Source of the DNA: Mycolicibacterium confluentis
Lineage (GTDB): Bacteria > Actinomycetota > Actinomycetes > Mycobacteriales > Mycobacteriaceae
Assembly: GCF_010729895.1 (NCBI RefSeq)
Contig: NZ_AP022612.1
Location: forward strand, 5,766,001 to 5,830,000
Direction of reading: 5' to 3'
DNA length: 64,000 nucleotides
The notes under the pieces were generated by a model. The model was not told the DNA's origin, did no database searches, and saw only the letters and a list, made by a program, of their open reading frames with translations. The position numbers were made by a program, and so were the translations under genes. The stretch's first letter is position 1; every line of letters starts with the position of its first letter. Shown here in pieces: positions 57,647 through 64,000 of this stretch.

Positions 57647-57690
57647 TCCCGCGAGCGGGCTGGGGTCCCGCGAGCGGCCGCTCGCGGGAA
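57647..57690. terminator. Palindromic terminator/repeat after the S1 protease gene
   Basis: TCCCGCGAGCGG and CCGCTCGCGGGA (57667-57690) form a perfect 24-base palindrome. The left part, 57647-57672, resembles in inverted form the repeat at 7691-7718. It stands between the protease gene and the convergent acs remnant and can terminate both. Confidence 0.65.
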
Positions 57691-57699
57691 GTGAGAGGG

Positions 57700-57795
57700 C
57701 TACTTGCCTGCGCGGATGGCTTCGAAGACGCTGGGGTCGAGCAGTGTTGAGGCGTCGCCGAGGTCGCGGGTTTCGGCGACGTCGCGCAGCAGACG
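57700..57795 (-). pseudogene. C-terminal remnant of acetyl-CoA synthetase
   Basis: On the minus strand 31 codons followed by TAG encode LLRDVAETRDLGDAST and LLDPSVFEAIRAGK, the usual C-terminus of acetyl-CoA synthetases. The expected preceding SGKIMRR motif is absent, so the rest of the gene has been removed at about 57796. In M. tuberculosis acs (Rv3667) is the next gene at this position, so this fragment marks the exact break in conserved order. Confidence 0.75.
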
Positions 57796-58127
57796 CGCTG
57801 TGAAGTGGATACGGAGTGGTGGCGTGCGTCACGTGGGGCCGCTGATGCGACGCCGAGTATGCCGCGCCGGGGCTCGCTCCAACGGTCTGGACCGAGGACT
57901 TTACGTACTGTCGACGGCGACGCCCGCGTACTTGACACTTCGCGTGTGGGGCTGCCAGCGAATATCCAGCACTGTTCTTCAACACGGCAGTTTCAACGTG
58001 TGCTTGCCGGCTCGCGGCCGCAACATCGGCCTGATCGGACACTCCGCCCGGCCCGGCGGAAGGGGCGCCGGCGAAGGAATCGAGATCGACGCGTTCGCCC
58101 TCAGACGCTTGCCCCGATGGGCAGCAA
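57796..58127. other. Unrecognised sequence at the start of the accessory segment
   Basis: No gene or family was recognised in these 332 bases in any frame. Several frames stay open by high GC content, but none has a convincing start or motif. It is probably rearrangement debris between the acs remnant and the first hydrolase copy. Confidence 0.5.
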
Positions 58128-58838
58128 ACCGAAATTCTCGGCTACCCGACATAGGTTGCGCAGGGCGGTGATTGGGGCTCGGTCATCGCCTCCTGGCTCG
58201 GTTTCGATCACCCTCAGTCATGCCGTGCCATCTATCTCAGCACTGACGGGCTACGACCGCACGGAGCCACACCCTATGAGGCGGACCGATCTGGTGAGTG
58301 GACCAACGAAGAGTTGGCACACTTCGCGATGGAGGGCACCGATTTCCAAGTTGAATTGGGTTACTACCGCATCCAGGTGACACGGCCGCAAACGCTAGGC
58401 ATCGCGCTGCACGACAGCCCGCTGGGAGCTGCAGCCTGGATTATCGAGAAGTACAAAAGATGGTCCAACTGTGTCGACTGCGATGACATCGGCGAACGTC
58501 TCGGATGGCAGAACTTGCTGACCATCGTGATGCTCTACCTCATCGACGACGCATTCGTCACCTCGACATGGATCTACGCCGGCCATGAACTGGACGATCC
58601 GTCTACTCTGCCTCCGGGCGCCAGAGTAGAAGTCCCGACGGCCTTCGCTGCCTACCGGGACCCCGTAGATCCCGCACCGCCACGATCACTGGTTGAACGT
58701 TCGCACAATCTGATCAGCGGGACTGAAATGCCCAAGGGCGGCCACTTCGCAGCTCTCGAGGAGTCCAAATTGTCTGCGGCAGATCTGCGCAGATTCCTGG
58801 GTCTAATCGACGAGACAGTATTTTCACCCTACGCATAA
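58128..58838 (+). pseudogene. Epoxide hydrolase 3' fragment, copy 1
   Basis: The fragment starts within EILGYPT, hits TAG at 58152-58154, then continues for 227 open codons with VAQGGDWGSV (nucleophile aspartate), WIIEKYKRW and KGGHFAAL (catalytic histidine), ending at 58838. It matches the C-terminal two thirds of EHN-type epoxide hydrolases. The N-terminal part is absent here. The TAG replaces the tyrosine codon normal in GYxxYVAQGGDWG. A shorter internal start might still be translated, but it would lack the oxyanion half. Confidence 0.8.
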
Positions 58839-58845
58839 CAGCAGA
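58128..58845. repeat. Direct repeat of 718 bp, copy 1
   Basis: This segment is repeated at 63059-63775. By eye the copies differ by one deleted A (AA at 58348-58349 versus a single A at 63279) and one T/C change (GAGTCC versus GAGCCC near their ends). Both carry the 3' part of an epoxide hydrolase gene. They flank about 4.2 kb with three intact genes. Confidence 0.95.
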
Positions 58846-59117
58846 GCCGACGGCGACATTTGCACCTGGGGCAGGGCGGTGGGGCGCCAACCCGCTCGCG
58901 TTCTCGGAGAGGTTCGGTGGCGGAGTCCCACAGGTGGCTGTTCGAGCCAGTGCGTTGACAGATCGTAAGGCAATCGTGGGTGAACAGATGACAATTGCCA
59001 TCTCGCGCTGCGCCCGTCACGAGAACACACTTCAGGAGCGTGTGCGCGGTCGAATGTCCTTCGCTCAGAAAAACTTTGGCGCGCGTTCTAGTGCTTTCAA
59101 CCCTTCAAGGAGTTAAT
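58846..59117. other. Gene-free spacer before the MFS gene
   Basis: No family was recognised in these 272 bases. AAGGAG at 59107-59112 is the ribosome binding site of the next gene. A promoter for that gene must lie here, but no convincing pair of boxes was found. Confidence 0.4.
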
Positions 59118-60398
59118 GTGCCGCGATCGTCACCGAGCAAATGGGCAATGCTCGGAATTGCCTACCTGGTGCTGCTGGCAGCGTACGTTCCGTTCCTCGG
59201 ATGGACGCCCAAGCTCACCAGTGTCATGGAAGACCTGTCGTTGAACTACACGCAGGCAGGCGCCCTCTCCTCAGTGGCGGGACTTGCTGCCGGAATTGCC
59301 CTGCTCTCCGGTGGGGTGATCACGTCGAAGTGGGGGCCCAAGAACATCCTGCTTGCGGGTCTGGCTGGTGGAGTGATCGGTCTGCTGCTGTTCGCATACG
59401 CAGACAGTTACACGGTGGCGATGATCGCTCGTGTCATCAGCGGCGCCGCAGCCGGCTTTCTTTTCGTCGGCACGTACACCGTTGCTGTCAACTGGTTTCA
59501 GAAGTCGAAAGAGACCGGTAGGGCACTCGGCATCATGGCAACCGGTGATGGGACCGGTTTGCTGTTCGCGCTTTACGTCTTCGCGTGGGTGCTGACGTTG
59601 ATGGGTTGGCGTGGTGGACTTGTCGCCGGCGCAATCGGCCTTGTCGTGGTGCTTGCAGTCGTCTACTTCCTGGTCCCAGGCGGCGCGGGGTCGACGGATG
59701 AAGCGCAGACCGAACAGGTCACGTCGAACGGGACATCAGCGCGCCCGGGGCTGCTTGCTTCGGTGCTGCGCCGAGGCGTGATTATCGCGGCAATATTCGC
59801 TATCGGAACCACCGGGCTTTTCACACTCCTCGCAGCCTGGATGCCTGCGGTACTGGTGGAGGGCGCTGGTTGGTCGGAGTCCAACGCGGGTCTGGTTGCG
59901 TCGTCGTTCGCCGTGGTCGGTATCACCACTGCGCTACTGGGAGGTTTCCTCTCCGACCGTATCGGCCGCAAACCGGTGTTGGTCGCGGGCGGGTTCGCCG
60001 GAAGTTTGGGCGTGGCAGGCACGGCTCTCGCTCTTTCCGCCGGGAACTACACCCTAGTCGCGGTCTGCATCCCGATCATCGGCCTAGGCATCTATCTGGC
60101 TTTCCCCGTGGCGGTAGCCCTCGCCGTTGAGGCTACCGAACCGGAATTCGTCGGCGCCGCAAATGGACTGGTACTGGGATCCGGATACATCGTGGGTGGC
60201 TTCATCTACCCGCTCGCGCTCGGCAGCATCAAGGACGCGACCGGCGACTACGCCGTAGGGTTCTATGCACTCGCTGTCGCGACATTCGTCCTTTGTGCGC
60301 TGGCTCCGTTGTTGGCCAAGAAGACGGCACATGCAGCGGCAACGGGTGCGGGCGACGTGAGAGGCACCGACCGACACGATCTCGAACCGCAGACGTAA
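59118..60398 (+). CDS. MFS transporter
   Basis: The 426-residue major facilitator has 12 predicted helices, a motif A-like GGVITSKWGPKNILLAG after helix 2 and DRIGRKPVLVAGG after helix 8. It resembles the CynX/NimT and sugar/organic-acid groups, so uptake or efflux of a small organic acid or amide is likely. GTG 59118 has AAGGAG five bases upstream. A strong hairpin terminator follows. It belongs to the accessory segment and may import the substrate of the adjacent amidase. Confidence 0.85.
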   Translation: MPRSSPSKWAMLGIAYLVLLAAYVPFLGWTPKLTSVMEDLSLNYTQAGALSSVAGLAAGIALLSGGVITSKWGPKNILLAGLAGGVIGLLLFAYADSYTVAMIARVISGAAAGFLFVGTYTVAVNWFQKSKETGRALGIMATGDGTGLLFALYVFAWVLTLMGWRGGLVAGAIGLVVVLAVVYFLVPGGAGSTDEAQTEQVTSNGTSARPGLLASVLRRGVIIAAIFAIGTTGLFTLLAAWMPAVLVEGAGWSESNAGLVASSFAVVGITTALLGGFLSDRIGRKPVLVAGGFAGSLGVAGTALALSAGNYTLVAVCIPIIGLGIYLAFPVAVALAVEATEPEFVGAANGLVLGSGYIVGGFIYPLALGSIKDATGDYAVGFYALAVATFVLCALAPLLAKKTAHAAATGAGDVRGTDRHDLEPQT

Positions 60399-60402
60399 TA
60401 GT

Positions 60403-60444
60403 CGGGCTTCACGGGGTAGTGCGCTCGCTACCCCGTGAAGCCCG
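60403..60444 (+). terminator. Hairpin terminator after the MFS gene
   Basis: CGGGCTTCACGGGGTAG and CTACCCCGTGAAGCCCG are perfect 17-base arms with an eight-base loop, four bases after the MFS stop codon. The 235 bases from here to the amidase start contain no recognisable gene. Confidence 0.85.
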
Positions 60445-60679
60445 TGACCGACCCAGCTCCCTGCAATTTCGGATACTGCGCCGAGTCATCGCATCGGGAT
60501 CTGGCTTCACTCCATGTGACATTCCGGCTGCAGCGCAAGAATGAAGGGTTCGCGGCGATTCGCGATTGGTGCGGGCCACTCGTTCACACTCACTGGGATG
60601 AAGGCGCCGCTCACCCCTGCCGATCAGCCGAATTGCGCGAGAGCAAAACTAGATGTCAATGAGGTTGTTGAGGAGCAGT

Positions 60680-62104
60680 ATGAGCACGGACCTCCACTAC
60701 ATGTCGGCTGTGGACCTACTGAAGGCGTTCAGAGAGAAGTCAATCTCTCCGCTTGAGGCGCTGGAGTCGGTGCAAACTCGCGCCGACGAAGTCGAGCCCA
60801 AGATCAACGCACTGCTGGAACGTGACTGGGAAGACCACACGATTCGTGCGCGCGCGTCGACCGAACGGTATGCAGCGGGTACGCCCTTGGGGCCACTCGA
60901 TGGACTACCGGTGGTGGTGAAGGAAGAGCACCCCATGGCCGGCCGCGAGCAGTCATCGGGATCCCTGGTCGTCCGTGACACTGCTGCAGAGACACATCCT
61001 GTGCCGGAGAGGATGATCAACGCCGGAGCCGTTGTGCACGCCCGGACGACAACTCCTGAATTTGCTTGCGCAGCGATATGTTTCAGCGAGAAGTGGGGCG
61101 TGACACGCAATCCCTGGAACAGGGACTACACGCCCGGTGGCTCATCGGGGGGGTCCGCAGCTGCCTTGGCCAGCGGCACTGCGTACCTCGCAAGTGCATC
61201 CGATATGGGTGGGTCTATCCGGATCCCCGCGAGCTTTTCGGGTGTCGTCGGGTTCAAGGCCCCTTACGGACGCGTTCCGTCCATGCCGCCCTACGGCCTG
61301 AGTACGTACTGCCACGAGGGTCCGATGGCCCGCACCGTCGAAGACGTCGTTCTCTTCCAGAACGTCATCCAAGGTCAGCATCACAAGGACCCGATTTCCC
61401 TTCCGTCGAATCCCGTTCCCACCGATCTCGGGGACGTTCGCGGACTCAAAGTGGCGTATGCGCTGACACTCGGCGATTATGCCGTCGAACCCGAAATTTC
61501 CTTGAACACCAAGAGATTTGCGGACGCTCTCGCTGATGCCGGCGCCGACGTCACCGAAGTTACGGTGCCTGTGGTTGCGAAGATGGTCTTCGAAACGTTG
61601 CTCGCCCACTTCGATCGCAACCTCAGCGAGTACGTCGACACCGCCTGTCGTGACGACAGCGACTACGACCGCCTCATGCCCTATACCCGGCATATCGTCG
61701 AGCTCTGCCGAGAGGCCGGTGGTCGAATCTCGCCGTTGCAAGGAATAACCCGCGAGGCTGAGATTCAAGCCGCGGTACTCCAGGTCTTCGAAAACCACGA
61801 CGCTCTAATCTGTCCCACCATGGGAGCCTACGGATACCTCGCCGACGACAGCTATCTCGACGGTATCGAGACCAACGGCCACCGCTTCCACCACTACCTC
61901 GAAACCGCGCTCACGCCTGTGTTCAATATCGCCAGCCGGCATCCCGTTCTGAATGTCCCTTCTGGTTTGGCCCCCAACGGTGTCCCGACGGGAGTGCAGA
62001 TTGTTGCTCGGCCTTACGACGACGTCACCGCGTTCCGCGTCGGTGCAGCCGCCGAGAAAGCCCTCGGCATCTGGTTGAATCCCGAGTGGCGACCGAACAT
62101 CTAG
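60680..62104 (+). CDS. Amidase (amidase signature family)
   Basis: The 474-residue hydrolase has the Ser-cisSer-Lys triad motifs: VVVKEEHP (Lys), GGSSGGSAAALASG (first serine) and DMGGSIRIPASFSGV (nucleophile serine). Length and motifs suit enzymes hydrolysing small amides or carbamates. ATG 60680 has GAGGAG four bases upstream. It lies between the MFS and cupin genes. The nature of the amide is unknown. Confidence 0.92.
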   Translation: MSTDLHYMSAVDLLKAFREKSISPLEALESVQTRADEVEPKINALLERDWEDHTIRARASTERYAAGTPLGPLDGLPVVVKEEHPMAGREQSSGSLVVRDTAAETHPVPERMINAGAVVHARTTTPEFACAAICFSEKWGVTRNPWNRDYTPGGSSGGSAAALASGTAYLASASDMGGSIRIPASFSGVVGFKAPYGRVPSMPPYGLSTYCHEGPMARTVEDVVLFQNVIQGQHHKDPISLPSNPVPTDLGDVRGLKVAYALTLGDYAVEPEISLNTKRFADALADAGADVTEVTVPVVAKMVFETLLAHFDRNLSEYVDTACRDDSDYDRLMPYTRHIVELCREAGGRISPLQGITREAEIQAAVLQVFENHDALICPTMGAYGYLADDSYLDGIETNGHRFHHYLETALTPVFNIASRHPVLNVPSGLAPNGVPTGVQIVARPYDDVTAFRVGAAAEKALGIWLNPEWRPNI

Positions 62105-62291
62105 GGGAATACTCGGATGGGTCGGCGCGGGGCGTTCGGCGTTCCCGCTACAGCACGCAGGGTATCGACCGTCCGAGCTTTGGGTCGGCACCTGCCTGGC
62201 TGTTTGGACGTAGGTTGCCATCGGTTACACATCGAGAATTGACGCAAACTCAAGCCAATCGACCCAGCATTTCTGAGAAGCGTTGAACTCC

Positions 62292-62297
62292 TATAAT
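62292..62297 (+). promoter_or_regulatory. Consensus -10 box of the cupin gene
   Basis: A perfect TATAAT in an AT-rich patch lies 41 bases before the cupin ATG, with no good -35 hexamer at 17 bases. The rest of 62105-62338 contains no gene. Confidence 0.6.
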
Positions 62298-62338
62298 TTT
62301 CACGCAATCCGACCCAAATCTGAAAGAACAGGTGCAGC

Positions 62339-62683
62339 ATGCAGAAGTTCGAACTCAACTGGACGCCCTTCGAGGCCGTGGCTCCCGAGCGTGTGACGGA
62401 GGGGCAGCCCACCACACGACTGGCTGAAGGCGTTGCCGGCGAGGCCCTGAAATCCGGGCTGTGGGAGGTGACGCCGGGCAGATTCACCACGGCCCCCAAG
62501 GGATTCGATGAAGTCATTCACATCGTCAGCGGGAAAGGGGTATTGCGGTCCGTTGATGGAAGTTCGATCGACCTGGCACCTGGAGTTTCGTTCCTGATGG
62601 AAGATGGCTTCGTCGGCGAGTGGGAGATCGTTGAGCCACTTCGGAAGTTCTACGCAAAGGTATCGACAACCACGGTCGCCTAG
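62339..62683 (+). CDS. DUF861-type cupin protein
   Basis: The 114-residue protein has the cupin_3/DUF861 pattern: LWEVTPGRFT, DEVIHIVSGKGVLRSVDGSS, DLAPGVSFLMEDGFVGEWEI and LRKFYAK. Such proteins include ureidoglycine aminohydrolase relatives and small stress or catabolic proteins. ATG 62339 follows an AGAACAGG sequence. The epoxide hydrolase fragment begins directly after its TAG in the same frame. Confidence 0.85.
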   Translation: MQKFELNWTPFEAVAPERVTEGQPTTRLAEGVAGEALKSGLWEVTPGRFTTAPKGFDEVIHIVSGKGVLRSVDGSSIDLAPGVSFLMEDGFVGEWEIVEPLRKFYAKVSTTTVA

Positions 62684-63768
62684 CTGGGGCGCAGCCAGCT
62701 TGGTACCCCCATCGAGCACGTACAGCGACTGCGCGAGTTCTGGCTCAAATCCTTCGACTGGGCACGCTCCCAAGAAGAACTCAACAGGCTCCCGCAGTTT
62801 CGCTGCACGGTCGCTGGCGACAACCCGCACTACGTCCACCTCCGATCCCGCACCGGGCAGCCCCGCGGTGCTCTCGTACTGATACACGGATGGCCGGGCT
62901 CGTTCTTCGAGTTCTACGGCCTCATCGACGAGCTGATGTCAGACCCGGCGTGGTCTTACGACATCGTGGTGCCGTCATTACCGGGTTTCGCTTTCAGTAC
63001 CCCGTTGAGCCGGCCGCTGGGGTGTCGCGCAATGGCCAATCGCATTCGCACGCTCATGACCGAAATTCTCGGCTACCCGACATAGGTTGCGCAGGGCGGT
63101 GATTGGGGCTCGGTCATCGCCTCCTGGCTCGGTTTCGATCACCCTCAGTCATGCCGTGCCATCTATCTCAGCACTGACGGGCTACGACCGCACGGAGCCA
63201 CACCCTATGAGGCGGACCGATCTGGTGAGTGGACCAACGAAGAGTTGGCACACTTCGCGATGGAGGGCACCGATTTCCAGTTGAATTGGGTTACTACCGC
63301 ATCCAGGTGACACGGCCGCAAACGCTAGGCATCGCGCTGCACGACAGCCCGCTGGGAGCTGCAGCCTGGATTATCGAGAAGTACAAAAGATGGTCCAACT
63401 GTGTCGACTGCGATGACATCGGCGAACGTCTCGGATGGCAGAACTTGCTGACCATCGTGATGCTCTACCTCATCGACGACGCATTCGTCACCTCGACATG
63501 GATCTACGCCGGCCATGAACTGGACGATCCGTCTACTCTGCCTCCGGGCGCCAGAGTAGAAGTCCCGACGGCCTTCGCTGCCTACCGGGACCCCGTAGAT
63601 CCCGCACCGCCACGATCACTGGTTGAACGTTCGCACAATCTGATCAGCGGGACTGAAATGCCCAAGGGCGGCCACTTCGCAGCTCTCGAGGAGCCCAAAT
63701 TGTCTGCGGCAGATCTGCGCAGATTCCTGGGTCTAATCGACGAGACAGTATTTTCACCCTACGCATAA
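62684..63768 (+). pseudogene. Epoxide hydrolase gene, broken copy 2
   Basis: The reading frame begins directly after the cupin stop, without its own start codon, and lacks about 40 N-terminal residues of the EHN domain. It then shows REFWLKSFDWARSQEELN, LIHGWPGSFFEFYGL (oxyanion) and VVPSLPGFAFS. TAG at 63083-63085 interrupts GYPTxVAQGGDWG, and a one-base deletion at 63279 shifts the frame after GTDFQ. The rest continues in another frame to the KGGHFAAL histidine motif and stops at 63768. The gene cannot make an active enzyme unless the TAG and the shift are sequencing errors. Confidence 0.85.
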
Positions 63769-63775
63769 CAGCAGA
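63059..63775. repeat. Direct repeat of 717 bp, copy 2
   Basis: This is the partner of 58128-58845, one base shorter. Unlike copy 1, it is continuous on its left with the 5' part of the hydrolase gene, so this is probably the source copy. Its right border is followed by a tyrosine recombinase fragment. Confidence 0.95.
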
Positions 63776-63914
63776 ACGCACCTGCCTGCACATCGAGATC
63801 TCGCCCCACCGGATCAGCCCACGGATTGGCGAAGACGTAATCGCTATCCAGGTCGCCGTACTCGGCATGCAGGTAATCGCAGTACATGCGGATGGACCGG
63901 CCCGGTACCGGAAC
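63776..63914 (-). pseudogene. Tyrosine recombinase fragment
   Basis: The minus strand encodes VPVPGRSIRMYCDYLHAEY followed by GDLDSDYVFANPW, a pattern typical of the central part of actinobacterial tyrosine recombinases. A stop lies upstream in the frame (a TAA near 63930) and the catalytic Arg/His/Tyr region is missing downstream, where the sequence runs into the hydrolase repeat. It is a truncated mobile-element gene. Confidence 0.65.
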
Positions 63915-64000
63915 CTGATGCGATCCGACTTAGCCCGCGCCCCATCGGTATTCACCCGGCCCACCACCGACAACACGCACGCAACGGCGTCGATGGCCTC
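63915..64000. other. Unresolved window edge
   Basis: No gene could be assigned in these 86 bases. They may belong to the same degraded recombinase gene in another frame. Confidence 0.35.

Noticed and set aside
57796..58127. Open frames suggesting a gene between the acs remnant and the first repeat
   Set aside because: No start with a ribosome site, no recognisable motif, and all frames have the composition of random GC-rich sequence.
58152..58154. TAG as pyrrolysine or programmed readthrough
   Set aside because: The position is a normal tyrosine in the family, there is no sign of a pyrrolysine system, and the second copy is also frameshifted; simple decay is more likely.
58128..63775. Classical composite transposon
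   Set aside because: The repeats carry an epoxide hydrolase fragment, not an insertion sequence; no transposase or terminal inverted repeats were seen.

Overview
The window is high-GC actinobacterial DNA and reads as the chromosome of a rapidly growing Mycobacterium (Mycolicibacterium type). The evidence is a complete ergothioneine cluster, WhiB4, PonA2 with a PASTA domain, MarP, an LfrR/LfrA efflux pair, a glycine-rich PGRS-like surface protein, and gene order over most of the window that follows, as remembered, the M. tuberculosis stretch Rv3709c to Rv3668c, with insertions. Rv numbers are given from memory of that synteny, not from a search.

Region by region. 1-3.5 kb: a type III glutamine synthetase-like enzyme and an Amt ammonium channel, with a GlnR-like box upstream of amt. 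3.5-7.1 kb: ask-asd (aspartate pathway), then a secreted DUF4185 protein that is probably an arabinan hydrolase. 7.1-14.2 kb: small envelope proteins, Ohr, and egtA-B-C-D-E with overlapping start and stop codons. 14.2-21.7 kb: two methyltransferases, a second glutamate-cysteine-ligase-like enzyme, and a large PGRS-like protein ending in a C39-like cysteine peptidase domain. 21.7-27.6 kb: glpK, a PadR regulator with a long disordered N-terminus, a CPA2 antiporter, and lfrR-lfrA. 27.6-35.1 kb: an RDD protein and a SpoIIM-like protein (divergent), then a five-gene MoxR/DUF58/DUF4350/DUF4129/membrane-protein operon. 35.2-41.3 kb: YqeY, TesB, SRPBCC, then a flavin monooxygenase-TetR-hydrolase operon with a clear palindromic operator, and tRNA-Pro(CGG). 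41.5-57.6 kb: cds1, metallophosphoesterase, ponA2, whiB4, bagB/bagA, a DUF4177 small protein, a RidA-family protein, an MBL hydrolase, crp, nth, a TlpA-like protein, a Nudix hydrolase, marP, ephE, a holin-X-like membrane protein and a secreted S1 protease.

Conserved order stops at about 57.8 kb. Only the last 31 codons of an acetyl-CoA synthetase remain (57700-57795). The remaining 6 kb is an accessory segment. Two nearly identical 0.7 kb direct repeats (58128-58845 and 63059-63775) carry the 3' part of an epoxide hydrolase gene. They flank an MFS transporter, an amidase, a DUF861 cupin and the 5' part of the same hydrolase. Both hydrolase copies carry the same internal TAG, and the second copy has an additional one-base deletion. 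A piece of a tyrosine recombinase lies at the right edge.

The core genes centre on nitrogen and aspartate metabolism, redox protection (ergothioneine, Ohr, WhiB4, Cds1, TlpA), cell-wall and acid/oxidative-stress functions (PonA2, MarP, DUF4185, MoxR operon) and efflux. The accessory segment looks catabolic and recently rearranged. Many genes whose promoters can be recognised begin 6-8 bases after a TANNNT box with no Shine-Dalgarno sequence, which indicates leaderless transcripts.
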